From: DASXIF01 sp036498145
Lineage (GTDB): Bacteria > Actinomycetota > Actinomycetes > Mycobacteriales > Jatrophihabitantaceae
Assembly: GCA_963708625.1 (NCBI GenBank)
Contig: CAVPSV010000004.1
Span: 744,001-808,000 of the forward strand
DNA: 64,000 bases
Reading direction: 5' to 3'
The notes beneath the pieces were generated by a model, which saw only the letters and a list, made by a program, of their open reading frames with translations, was not told where the DNA came from and did not search any database. The position numbers and the translations under genes are program-made. Positions within the stretch are counted from its first letter, which is position 1. Every line of letters begins with the position of its first letter. This document shows, in pieces, positions 45,948-55,989 of this stretch.

Positions 45948-46652
45948 TCAGCGAGCCAGCCGCAGGGCAAGGCCGCCGGCTCGGCGCAGGTAGTCGCCGC
46001 CGAACAGCATCGCGTGCACGAGCAACGGGAACAGCTGCCACAGCTCGACCCGCTCGGGCCAGCCATCGGCCAGTGGCCACACCTCGTGATAGGCCGCGCG
46101 GGTCCGGTCCGGTACACGGCCGAACAGGTCCAGCATGGCCAGATCCATCTCGCGATGGCCGCCGTACGCGGCGGGATCGATCAGCCACGCTCGCCCGTCG
46201 CGGTCGCCGAGCACGTTGCCGCTCCACAAATCGCCGTGCAGGCGCGCCACCGGCTCGCTCGGCGCGTCCACCCGAATCCGCTCCACCACCCCGGCCAGGC
46301 CGACCCGGCGCGCCAGCGGCAGGCACCGGTGCTGCAGGTAGTAGCCGTTCCAGTCGTCGCTGACGTCGACGGGTGAATCCAGCTCGCAGCGGCCGACAAA
46401 GAAACGTCCGGGTGCGGGCAGCGATCCGACGTGCGGTGCACCGGCCCGATGCAGCGCCGCAAGCATCCGGCCGAGATCCTCCTCTCCGTCCGGGTCGATC
46501 GAGCCCTGCTCGATGCGTTGCAGCACGAGACGCTCGGGTGTGTCGGCAACGATCCGCGGCACCCGCGCTCCGGCGGCGGCGAGCCAGCGCAGGCCCGCCG
46601 CTTCCAAGGGCGCGGGCTCAGCCTTGACGAAGATCGTCGAGGAGTCGGGCAC
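45948..46652 (-). CDS. Fructosamine kinase-like protein, apparently N-terminally short
   Basis: About 234 residues against ~290 for the family. It has FVKAEPAPLEAAGLRWLA, LARLHGDLWSGNVLGD (catalytic loop HGDLWSGN) and LIDPAAYGGHREMDLAML (DPA metal site). The glycine-rich ATP loop (GGDIN) that should precede FVK is missing; the frame starts at GTG 46652, inside the 3' end of the phosphatase gene. Either an upstream indel hides the start or the gene is truncated. The pairing with a low-molecular-weight phosphatase is common in actinobacteria. Confidence 0.78.
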   Translation of the reverse strand: MPDSSTIFVKAEPAPLEAAGLRWLAAAGARVPRIVADTPERLVLQRIEQGSIDPDGEEDLGRMLAALHRAGAPHVGSLPAPGRFFVGRCELDSPVDVSDDWNGYYLQHRCLPLARRVGLAGVVERIRVDAPSEPVARLHGDLWSGNVLGDRDGRAWLIDPAAYGGHREMDLAMLDLFGRVPDRTRAAYHEVWPLADGWPERVELWQLFPLLVHAMLFGGDYLRRAGGLALRLAR

Positions 46653-47067
46653 TGGCCTGCTCGATCCGGCGCACCACGTCGTCGAAGTCGGCGTCGCCGC
46701 CGTAGTACGGATCCGGCACGTCGTCATCGCTGAGTTTGCGGACGGCCGCGCGGCTGCCGGCGGGCGCCATCGCGCGCAGCGCGGCCAGATTCTCGTCGTC
46801 CACCGCAACGATCACGTCGAAGTCGTCGAAGTCCGCGCCAGTGACGACGCGCGCCCGACCACCTACCTGGTAACCGGCACGGGCACCCGCCGCGACCGCA
46901 CGGGGGTCAGGCGATTGCCCGCGGTGCCAGTCACCCGTGCCGGCACTGTCCACCCGAAACTCCTCGGCCATCCCCTTGTCGGCCGCCAGGTGCACGAACA
47001 CGGCCTCGGCCGTCGGCGAACGACAGATATTGCCCATGCACACGAACAGGACGCCGGTTGCTGCCAT
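46618..47067 (-). CDS. Low-molecular-weight protein-tyrosine phosphatase
   Basis: A 149-residue protein with the P-loop CMGNICRSP (C10 and R16) at the N-terminus and the general-acid loop DVPDPYYGG near residue 130. It dephosphorylates Tyr or Arg in proteins. ATG 47067 is preferred to an upstream ATG because family members begin a few residues before the P-loop. It overlaps the fructosamine kinase-like gene by 35 bases. Confidence 0.92.
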   Translation of the reverse strand: MAATGVLFVCMGNICRSPTAEAVFVHLAADKGMAEEFRVDSAGTGDWHRGQSPDPRAVAAGARAGYQVGGRARVVTGADFDDFDVIVAVDDENLAALRAMAPAGSRAAVRKLSDDDVPDPYYGGDADFDDVVRRIEQASARLLDDLRQG

Positions 47068-47158
47068 GGCACGAACGTAACTGCCGCCGGTCCACGCCGG
47101 CACATGCGGTATCGCGGTCGCGGCACGACCTCGACCGGCACGCAGGCAGAATCAACGC

Positions 47159-49024
47159 ATGCACACGGCACTGGAGGTCGTCGGCCTGGTCGCCGTGGTC
47201 GGGTTCGTCGCCGGATTCGCGCGGCGATTCCATTGGAACGAACCGCTCGTGCTGGTTGTGGCGGGCGTGTCGATCTCCTACATCCCACACGTGCTCGACG
47301 TCGTCCTCACCCCGGATCTGGTGCTGATCGGCCTGCTGCCACCGCTGCTTTACGCCGCCGCGATCCGCACGTCGCTGGTGGACTTCCGCGCCAACCGGCG
47401 GGTGATCGCGTTGCTGTCCGTCGGGCTGGTGGCCTTCTCCACGCTGGTGGTGGGCGCGACCGCGTACTGGGTGGTGCCGGGGCTGTCGCTGGCAGCGGGC
47501 TTCGCGCTCGGCGCGGTGGTGGCACCGACGGACGCGGTCGCGGCGACCGCGGTCGCGCGGCGGGTGGGCATGCCGCGGCGCATCGTGTCGATCCTCGAGT
47601 CCGAAAGCCTGGTCAACGATGCGACCGCGCTGGTCGCACTGAACACCGCGATCGCGGCACTGAGCGGTTCGGTGTCGGCGTGGCGCATCGGCTGGGACTT
47701 CGTGCGCGCGGCCGGTGGCGGGGTGCTGGTCGGTCTGGCCGCAGCCGTGGTACTCGCCTTCCTGCGCAAGCACATCAACGACCCGGTGCTGGACACCACG
47801 CTGTCCTTCGCCGCGCCGTACGTCGCGTTCATCCCCGCACAGCAACTGCACGCCTCCGGCCCGCTCGCGGTCGTGGTGACCGGACTGTTCCTGGGTCACC
47901 AGGCGCCGGTGCTGCAAAGTGCCGCGTCGCGCATCTCCGAGAACGTCAACTGGCGCACCGTGCAGTTCGTCCTGGAGAACGTCGTCTTCCTGTTGATCGG
48001 GCTGCAGATCCGTCCCATCCTCGACGGCGTTCGTGCCGAGCATCCGAACTGGACCGAGGTCATCGTCGCCTGTGTCGCCGTCTTCGCGGTGACGCTGGTG
48101 TCCCGCGCTCTGTGGGTGTTCCTGTGCGCCGGCGTACTGCGCGTGCTGCGACAGCCGTCGAGCTGGCCGTGGCGGGTCAGCGCGGTCGTGTCCTGGGCGG
48201 GCATGCGCGGCGTGGTCACGCTGGCGGCCGTGTTCCTGTTGCCGGCCGCGAAGGAACACCACCGCGACCTGATCGCGCTGATCGCGTTCGTCGTGGTCGC
48301 CGGGACATTGCTGCTGCAGGGTCTGAGCCTGCCGTGGTTGCTGCGCCGGGTTGGCCTGCCCGGGCCGAGCCCGGCGGAGGACGCACTGCAGGCCGCATCG
48401 CTGGTGACCGACGCCGCCCGCGCCGGCCTGGCGGTGCTGGACCAGGCGATAAAACCGGACGACCCGCCGGAGGTGATCGAACAACTGCGCGAGCGTGCGG
48501 TGCGCCGGCAGAACCAGCTGTGGGAGCAGCTCGGGCGGTCCCAGTCCGAGGTGGTGCCGCCGGCGGCGACGTACTACCGGCTACGTACCAAGATGCTGGC
48601 CGCCGAACGCAGCAGCATCCTGGCCGCGCGCGACCGTGGCGTCTACGACGACGAGGTGCTGCGGGCCGCGCTCACCGCGATCGACATGGAGGAGTCGATG
48701 CTCGATCGCGTCCAGGACGCGTCCGCCCGCGTCGACGACGAGCTGGTCACGCCGGCGCCGCGTGCCGGTGATTGCGAGCATCTGCGCGACGCGCCGCGGG
48801 TGGTGCAGCCGCGGACACCGCAGGGCTGCGAAGAGTGCCTGCGGGACGGCACCCGGTGGGTGCACCTGCGGCTGTGCCTGGCTTGCGGGCACGTCGGCTG
48901 CTGCGACTCCTCGATACACCGGCACGCGTCCGCGCACTACCGCGAGACCGAACATCCGGTGATGCGCAGCTTGGAGCCGGGCGAGGCATGGCGCTGGTGT
49001 TACGTCGACGAAGTCGTCGGCTGA
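47159..49024 (+). CDS. CPA1 Na+/H+ antiporter fused to a UBP-type zinc finger
   Basis: A 621-residue protein. About twelve membrane helices (1-410) have the antiporter marks VVAPTDAVAATAVAR and ESESLVNDATA, the latter holding the ion-binding Asn-Asp pair. A helical cytosolic stretch follows (about 420-540). Last is a UBP zinc finger (about 540-621): CEHL, CEECLRDGT, LCLACGHVGCCDSS, HRHASAHYRETEHPV. UBP fingers bind a Gly-Gly C-terminus in eukaryotes; the bacterial partner is unknown. It expels Na+ or K+ in exchange for protons. Intact. Confidence 0.9.
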   Translation: MHTALEVVGLVAVVGFVAGFARRFHWNEPLVLVVAGVSISYIPHVLDVVLTPDLVLIGLLPPLLYAAAIRTSLVDFRANRRVIALLSVGLVAFSTLVVGATAYWVVPGLSLAAGFALGAVVAPTDAVAATAVARRVGMPRRIVSILESESLVNDATALVALNTAIAALSGSVSAWRIGWDFVRAAGGGVLVGLAAAVVLAFLRKHINDPVLDTTLSFAAPYVAFIPAQQLHASGPLAVVVTGLFLGHQAPVLQSAASRISENVNWRTVQFVLENVVFLLIGLQIRPILDGVRAEHPNWTEVIVACVAVFAVTLVSRALWVFLCAGVLRVLRQPSSWPWRVSAVVSWAGMRGVVTLAAVFLLPAAKEHHRDLIALIAFVVVAGTLLLQGLSLPWLLRRVGLPGPSPAEDALQAASLVTDAARAGLAVLDQAIKPDDPPEVIEQLRERAVRRQNQLWEQLGRSQSEVVPPAATYYRLRTKMLAAERSSILAARDRGVYDDEVLRAALTAIDMEESMLDRVQDASARVDDELVTPAPRAGDCEHLRDAPRVVQPRTPQGCEECLRDGTRWVHLRLCLACGHVGCCDSSIHRHASAHYRETEHPVMRSLEPGEAWRWCYVDEVVG

Positions 49025-49127
49025 CCCCGCCAACCCACCTGGGGAGCGTTGACTAGCCCCGGCGCCACAAACACTCCCCACGCGATTGAGCAAGGCCGGC
49101 GCCGAACACGTCGGGTCAGGGTGACGA

Positions 49128-49157
49128 AAAGGGGCGGCCCATTCGGGCCGCCCCTTT
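49128..49157. terminator. Strong bidirectional terminator between the antiporter and groEL
   Basis: A perfect 13-bp stem (AAAGGGGCGGCCC and its complement) encloses a four-base loop, with T-runs on both strands. It starts 17 bases after the groEL stop and about 100 after the antiporter stop, so it serves both convergent genes. Confidence 0.9.
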
Positions 49158-49174
49158 CGTTGTGCGCAGTGGAC

Positions 49175-50800
<1,626 letters not shown>

Positions 50801-50896
50801 GCGCTGTCGTCCTCACTTGTCGATGGACACGTCTTGTCAGGCCGGTTCCGATGCCCGCGACGGACGGCGCGCCAAAGGGCGCCTCACCGGTTCCGG

Positions 50897-50923
50897 TTGG
50901 CACTCAGCCTAGTCGAGTGCCAA
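50897..50923. promoter_or_regulatory. CIRCE element 1 (HrcA operator)
   Basis: TTGGCACTC, nine bases, GAGTGCCAA: a perfect inverted repeat close to the consensus TTAGCACTC-N9-GAGTGCTAA, 97 bases upstream of the groEL start. Confidence 0.92.
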
Positions 50924-50930
50924 TTCAGGT

Positions 50931-50957
50931 TTAGCACTCGGGTGGGCCGAGTGCAAC
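50931..50957. promoter_or_regulatory. CIRCE element 2 (HrcA operator)
   Basis: TTAGCACTC, nine bases, GAGTGCAAC: the left arm is exact consensus and the right arm differs at its end. It lies seven bases further from groEL than the first. Together they probably flank the promoter and bind two HrcA dimers. Confidence 0.9.
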
Positions 50958-51058
50958 CAGTCGGCCGGTGCGCGGCCCTCGGGTCAGCCCTGATCACGAG
51001 CCTGCGCAAGGCACACGAGCGGCCCGGACCACGGCAGGGCCGGGTCGAACGGAAGCGA

Positions 51059-51090
51059 AAGGCCCGGACCGCTGTCGAGATCCGGGCCTT
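51059..51090. terminator. Hairpin terminator downstream of cspA
   Basis: AAGGCCCGGA and its complement form a 10-bp stem with a 12-base loop, about 90 bases past the cspA stop on the minus strand, with only short T tracts. A weaker stem (CGGCCC/GGGCCG, 51021-51043) lies next to it. Together with the CIRCE pair they account for most of the 377-base gene-free stretch from 50801 to 51177; I see nothing coding there. Confidence 0.65.
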
Positions 51091-51177
51091 TCACGCATTT
51101 GTGTTACTGGTGATGCTGATGTTGCTGGCGATGCTGGTCGCGCGGGGTTGAGCGCTGGTATATCGCAGCGAGGTGGC

Positions 51178-51381
51178 TCAGCCGACGATGCGAACGTTGT
51201 CGGCCTGCGGGCCCTTCGGGCCGTTGGCGACCTCGAACTCGACCCGCTGGTTCTCATCGAGAGAGCGATACCCCTCCGCCTGAATAGCGGAGTAATGGAC
51301 GAATACGTCCTGGCCGCCGTCCTGCGCGATGAAGCCGTAACCCTTTTCGTTGTTGAACCACTTCACGGTGCCCTGTGCCAC
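51178..51381 (-). CDS. cspA: Cold-shock protein CspA family
   Basis: A 67-residue cold-shock domain protein: AQGTVKWFNNEKGYGFIAQDGGQDVFVH has RNP1 and RNP2, and the end is GPQADNVRIVG. It is an RNA chaperone. GTG 51381 is chosen because AAGGAG lies at good distance; GTG 51387 would be too close. The ~277 bases upstream hold no gene and probably form a long cold-shock type leader. Confidence 0.93.
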   Translation of the reverse strand: MAQGTVKWFNNEKGYGFIAQDGGQDVFVHYSAIQAEGYRSLDENQRVEFEVANGPKGPQADNVRIVG

Positions 51382-51658
51382 GTGCACTCCTTGCTAGGGG
51401 CCTACCGACGCCCACCCTGCGTGGGTCCCGGGGTCTCGTGCCTGGTCCCGCTTACTGCAGTGCACGCTCCCGGTTGGGCACGTGGTACTTCGCTTGCAGA
51501 AACGCCGCAACTTCGACCGTCGCGGACGCTACACGGACAGCGATGTGATTTCTAGATCCACCATTTCGGCGTAAAACGACGGTTAAGCGAATGTGCATCC
51601 GCATGCCTAAGCGCGCAATGCAAAAGGTGACAATGCGGTACTTCCACCACCACGGAAC

Positions 51659-52927
51659 TCAGAGCAGGCCGGCCGCTCGCATGCCTTTCAACGTCGGCGG
51701 GATGACCGCGGTCGGGTGGGCGCCGTCGCTCACCGCGTCGATGGTCTTCAGACCGTCACCGGTGTTGTACAGCACTGTCTCGACCGACGTGTCGATCGCG
51801 CCGGCCGCGACGAGCTTGCGCAACACGGCGGTGGTCACCCCGCCGGCGGTCTCGGCGAAGATCCCGGTGGTGCGCGCCAGCAGCCGAATGCCCTCGCGGA
51901 TCTCGTCGTCGTCGGCGGCAGCCATCGAGCCGCCGGTGCCGCGCACCACGTCCAGCGCGTACGGGCCGTCGGCCGGATTGCCGATGTTCAGCGACTTCGC
52001 GATACCGGTCGGTTTCACCGGCTGGACGACGTCCCAGCCGTTCTCGAACGCGGTCGCGATCGGCGCGCACCCGGCCGATTGCGCCCCGAACACTCGCCAG
52101 GACGCCTCGGGCACCAGTCCGGCCCCGACGAGCTCCTTGAACGCCTTGTGCACCTTGGTCAGCAACGAACCCGATGCCATCGGCGCGACAACCTGCGCCG
52201 GCAGGCGCCAGCCGAGCTGTTCGGCCACCTCGAAGCCGAGCGTCTTGGAACCTTCGGCGTAGTAGGGCCGCACGTTGACGTTCACGAATCCGGTGCTTTC
52301 GAATTCGTCGGTCTCGGCGAGTTCGGAACACAGCCGGTTCACGTCGTCGTACGAGCCGTCGACACCCACCAGGGTGCCACCGTAGATCGCCGACTGCACG
52401 ATCTTGGCCGGTTCCAGATCGGCCGGGACGAACACGATGGACGGCATTCCGATACGCGCGGCATGTGCGGCGACGGAATTACCCAGGTTGCCGGTCGACG
52501 CGCACGCTATGCGTTCGAAGCCGAGTTCCCGGGCCGCGGTGATCGCCACCGACACCACCCGGTCCTTGAACGAGTGGGTCGGGTTTGCCGAATCGTCTTT
52601 CACCCACAGCGGCGCGGTGAAACCGAGTTCCGCGCCGAGCCGGTCAGCCCGGATCAGCGGCGTCATCCCGGTGCCGGAATCGACGCGGGTCTGCGGATCC
52701 TGGCCGACCGGCAGCAGCCCTGCGTACCGCCAGAGCGAATGCGGGCCGGCGGCGATCTGCTCGCGCGTGACGCGAGCGAGGGCAGCCTGGTCGTAACCGA
52801 TCTCCAGCGGCCCGAAACACTCCACGCAGGCGTGCTGGGCACCCAGCGGGTACTCGGCCGAACAGTTGCGACAGACGAGCGCGGCGGCCGGCGAGGGCAC
52901 GGTGGCGCGGTCTAGCAGAGCAGTCAT
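51659..52927 (-). CDS. thrC: Threonine synthase
   Basis: A 422-residue PLP enzyme. An N-terminal zinc-ribbon-like segment (CRNCSAEYPLGAQHACVECFG) precedes the catalytic part with the PLP lysine in NPTHSFKDR, ACASTGNLGNSVAAHA and the late SGSLLTK region. It converts O-phosphohomoserine to threonine. AGGAGAGAGG lies nine bases before ATG 52927 and touches the closing helix of the SAM-I riboswitch at 52943-53112, so translation should fall when SAM is abundant. No other threonine-pathway gene adjoins it. Confidence 0.94.
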   Translation of the reverse strand: MTALLDRATVPSPAAALVCRNCSAEYPLGAQHACVECFGPLEIGYDQAALARVTREQIAAGPHSLWRYAGLLPVGQDPQTRVDSGTGMTPLIRADRLGAELGFTAPLWVKDDSANPTHSFKDRVVSVAITAARELGFERIACASTGNLGNSVAAHAARIGMPSIVFVPADLEPAKIVQSAIYGGTLVGVDGSYDDVNRLCSELAETDEFESTGFVNVNVRPYYAEGSKTLGFEVAEQLGWRLPAQVVAPMASGSLLTKVHKAFKELVGAGLVPEASWRVFGAQSAGCAPIATAFENGWDVVQPVKPTGIAKSLNIGNPADGPYALDVVRGTGGSMAAADDDEIREGIRLLARTTGIFAETAGGVTTAVLRKLVAAGAIDTSVETVLYNTGDGLKTIDAVSDGAHPTAVIPPTLKGMRAAGLL

Positions 52928-52942
52928 GGGGCGAGGCCTCTC

Positions 52943-53112
52943 TCCTCATCTTCCCCAGGGCGATGTACGCCTGGGCCGGAGTTGGCACCTGCGGGCGGCG
53001 GCCTCACGTCGATCGACAGGCGTCCATGTCGAGACGGCAGACGTCGTCGGATGCTTCGCACGCGGTTGCCGGGGCTTCGTCGGGCCGGTCCCTCTGCCCC
53101 TCTGGATGAGCG
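52943..53112 (-). ncRNA. SAM-I (S-box) riboswitch upstream of thrC
   Basis: On the minus strand the aptamer begins CTCATCCAGAG, continues AGAGGGACCGGCCCGACGAA and CCCGGCAACC, and ends AGGTGCCAACTCC and GGGAAGATGAG. These are the conserved core elements of the class-I SAM riboswitch. P1 pairs CTCATC (53105-53110) with GATGAG (52945-52950). The latter abuts and overlaps by two bases the thrC Shine-Dalgarno. No T-run follows, so control is probably at translation initiation. It begins 51 bases after the LytR_C stop. Confidence 0.92.
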
Positions 53113-53162
53113 GTGCGTATTCGGTTGTGCCTCCATTTTGGCACAGCGCGCCGACTGGCGTA

Positions 53163-53720
53163 TCAGCCGGAGGCGTAGTCCGGAGGTGAGCACCACCACG
53201 ATCGGGCCCGCGGGCAGTCCGCCGAATTTCGGCTCGACGCGCTTGATGGCGGGGAACTGCGCCCGCAGCGCGGCGCCGAGGCCTGCGCCCCCGCGACCGA
53301 CGGGTCGTAGTACGCGCAGGTCGAGATGATGTCGTTGTCCAGGTTGCCGATGCTGCGTGACCGTCCAACCGCCGGCCCTGGAAGGTGGCCGCGGCCGCGT
53401 CGGCCAGCCCGCTGATGGTGGTGTTGTTCAGCACGACCAGCGGCAGCTTGCCGGCTGCGGACTGCGACGGGCGGCGGGCGTGCTGGCTGGGTGCTCGGCT
53501 GCGGTGCCGGCGTGGTCGTGGTGGGCCGGTGGCAGATGGGTGTCGACTGCGGCTGGCGGGTGGGTCAGCGTCCCGGCCGTGCCGACCCGGGTCGCCGGGG
53601 TGACGCAATGCGATGATGGCGATCGACGAGCACGACCACGCCGAGGGCAGCAAGCGACGCCCCGGCGATCCGCTCTCGCCTTCTCCGCCGGGCTAGCTGA
53701 CGGGCGAGACGCCCGTGAGT
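53163..53720 (-). CDS. LytR_C-domain membrane-anchored protein (VirR/Cei-like), several frameshifts
   Basis: A basic N-terminus and one membrane helix (RRRRRERIAGASLAALGVVVLV), a Pro/Thr-rich linker, then a LytR_C domain: LPLVVLNNTTISGLADAAAATFQG, YYDPSVAGAQA, ALRAQFPAIKRVEPKFGGLPAGPIVVVLT. The ending PDYASG is in another frame with a stop at 53163. I count at least four breaks between 53170 and 53650. The gene directly follows the DUF3263 gene, as Rv0431 (virR) follows Rv0430 in M. tuberculosis (from memory). That protein acts in envelope integrity and vesicle release. The start is uncertain. Confidence 0.75.
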
Positions 53721-53725
53721 GCCGT

Positions 53726-54124
53726 TCAGACCTCGATGCCGAGCCGTCGCGCCGAGCGCTGGCGCTGGCGGCTGGCGCGCAGCCGGCGCAGCCGTTTGAC
53801 GAGCATCGGATCGGCTGCGAGCGCGGCGGGCGTGTCGATCAGGGCGTTGAGCACCTGGTAGTACCGGGTGGTCGACATGTCGAACAGTTCGCGGATCGCC
53901 TGCTCCTTGGCGCCGGCGTACTTCCACCACTGCCGTTCGAACGCGAGGATCTCTCGATCGCGGCGGGTCAGACCGTCCGTGGCGACGTCGTCCTCAACCG
54001 CGGCCGCCGGTTGACCGGGCGCGTGGGCGAAGTCCATGCGTCCTGCTCCCTCTGCTGGTCGCACCGGCGCGATGCCCGCCGCGGACTGCGCCGGAAATTG
54101 CACCGGTGTCATTTGCGTATTCAT
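53726..54124 (-). CDS. DUF3263 helix-turn-helix protein (Rv0430-like)
   Basis: A 132-residue protein. The C-terminal ~80 residues, GLTRRDREILAFERQWWKYAGAKEQAI then YYQVLNALIDTPAALAADPMLVKRLRR, are the DUF3263 domain, a sigma-factor-like helical fold of unknown function. The start is ATG 54124; ATG 54037 has a better ribosome site (GGGAGCAGGA) and leaves a 103-residue protein. It is first in a pair with the LytR_C gene. Confidence 0.85.
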   Translation of the reverse strand: MNTQMTPVQFPAQSAAGIAPVRPAEGAGRMDFAHAPGQPAAAVEDDVATDGLTRRDREILAFERQWWKYAGAKEQAIRELFDMSTTRYYQVLNALIDTPAALAADPMLVKRLRRLRASRQRQRSARRLGIEV

Positions 54125-54240
54125 TCAATCACGCACGGGTGGGTGATCGGCTGCAGAACTGTGGATTGGGGACCCGCGTGTCCACATGTTCCGGATCCGG
54201 GCTGTCGCGCCAGTCGTCACGCCGCGAAGCGTATCGGTTC

Positions 54241-54605
54241 ATGCCGCCGCCACTGCTGCCCGACACCTGCGGCATGGGTGCAGCCGCACGTGATATCCGC
54301 GCCCACGCCGGCGACCTGCGCCGTCATCGCGCCACCCTGTCCGCGAGGTGCGATAGCGCGCGCCTGGCATTCACCGGCGGCGACGGCGTTTCGGCACCGC
54401 GCCGCCGCGACGCTGGCGCACCTGGACGCATGCGCGCATGCGCTCGAGGCGGCGGCGGCAGCGCTGGACCGGCATGCCCATACCGTGCTCCGAACGCGTG
54501 GCCCTGCTTGCGGCCGCGCCCAAGGCGATCGAGCACGCCGGCGCCGATATCGCGCACGGCATCGGGCGCGGATTGCACCGAGCTACCCATTGGGGCGGCC
54601 GGTGA
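54241..54605 (+). CDS. WXG100-like small helical protein, two frameshifts
   Basis: About 120 residues. The first helix region is ARDIRAHAGDLRRHRATLSAR. After a break near 54360 comes WHSPAATAFRHRAAATLAHLDACAHALEAAAAALDRHA, the W-x-x, AF and long Ala-rich second helix typical of WXG100/ESX proteins. After a second break near 54492 it ends RVALLAAAPKAIEHAGADIAHGIG. Its stop overlaps the hydrolase GTG by four bases (GTGA). Likely a secretion partner of that hydrolase; inference. Confidence 0.6.
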
Positions 54606-55892
54606 GCGCCCCAATGGCCCCGACGGCGCCGGCACCGGTGTCGGTCCGCGGTGGCAGCGACGGGGTAGACGCTCGATTCGACGACATGGTCGAGGTGGCC
54701 GGCATGTTCGGCCGCGCTGCCGCGGATGCCGGCTCGGCAGTTGTCTCCTTGCAGGGGTCCCTGATGAATGTCGAGGCACTGGCGGCGTCGGCGCTCGACC
54801 CGGTCGGCGCGGCAAGATTCGAAGAGGAGTTGGCGCTCGCGCTCGACGGTCCGCACGGTCTGGCGATGCTGGCCACGACGTGTGCGGCCATGTCCGCCGG
54901 TGTGCGCGCCGCAGCCGCGGCATACCGCGCCGCCGACGACATCGACACCGAGTTCCAACGGCCTTCGACGGGGTGCTGGAACTGCCACGGGCCACTTGGC
55001 GAGCGACTGGCGCGGTACTCGAGACGGGCAGCGCCGTGCGCGGGTTGAACACCCTGGTCACGGCAGACCCGGCGCTGTGCGACACGGTCGGCGGGTGGGC
55101 GGCAACCGCCGGGGCCGGCAGCGGGCCGGGATTGGTGTTGCAAGGGTCGACGACGGCGCGGCGCGGGTCCGTGATCTGGGCGTGCTCGATGCCCCGACCG
55201 GGCACGGCACCGAAGAACCTCGAGGACGTGCTGCAGCGGGCTGGCAACCCGCAACGCCGGGCGGCGACGGCGAGGTCGACGTCCGGTTCGTCTATCGCGC
55301 CGACGGCAGCCGGGCGGTCATCGTCGACATACCCGGCACGAAGTCGTGGGATCCGCTGCCCACCTCCGACGTCACCTCACTGGCCACGAACGTCCGGGCG
55401 GTGCGGGGCGAGGCAGACGAGCTACAGCCGCGGGGTGCTCGACGCGATGACGCCGAGCAGGGGTGCGCCCGGACGAGCCGGTGATGCTCGTCGGGCACAG
55501 CGAGGGAGGCATGGTGGCGGCACGGGTCGCGATCGACGCAGGGCGAGCAAGGAGTTCGACGTGACGCACGTGGTGACCGCCGGCGCGCCCATCGGGAGGT
55601 TCGCCGGCGAGATACCCGATGCCGTACAGGTGCTCGCGATCGAGAACAAGCACGACATCGTGCCCGCATCTGGACGGGCGCGCGAACCCACCGCGGCCGA
55701 ACATCACCACCGTCGACGGTCGAACCACGACCACCACACCGTCCTCGCCAACCACGACATCGAGTGGTCCTACCTGCCCGGTGCGGGCGACATCGAGGCC
55801 AGCCGGCGATCCGTCCATCCGCGAGCTACATCGCCGCGTGCGGACAGCGCTTCTTCGACGGCACCGGCGTGCGGACCCACCGCTTCTGGTGA
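54602..55892 (+). CDS. Helical N-domain plus alpha/beta-hydrolase, at least five frameshifts
   Basis: About 430 residues. Residues 20-125 form an Ala-rich helical domain with paired helices (DDMVEVAGMFGRAAADAG, AMSAGVRAAAAAYRAADDIDTEF) similar to ESX/LXG-type N-domains. Residues ~220-430 form an alpha/beta-hydrolase: VDVRFVYRADGSRAVIVDIPG, the nucleophile elbow VGHSEGGMVAARVA, THVVTAGAPIG, an Asp region IENKHDIVPHLDG and a His region ANHDIEWSYLP. The end AACGQRFFDGTGVRTHRFW gives the stop at 55892. Breaks lie near 54960, 55160, 55435, 55480, 55545, 55665, 55735 and 55800. Esterase or lipase function is likely, export possible. Confidence 0.62.
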
Positions 55893-55989
55893 CGCGCGGG
55901 CGTTACGGTGGCGCGGTGACACGGGATCTGTCGGGGGCACCGACGGTCGGCTTGCCCTCAGCGCCGAGGTCGGCAAGCATCTATCTGCC

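Noticed and set aside
46513..48771. 752-codon frame overlapping the antiporter on the same strand
   Set aside because: Arg/Gly/Ala-rich low-complexity translation in the wrong frame; the antiporter frame has all family motifs.
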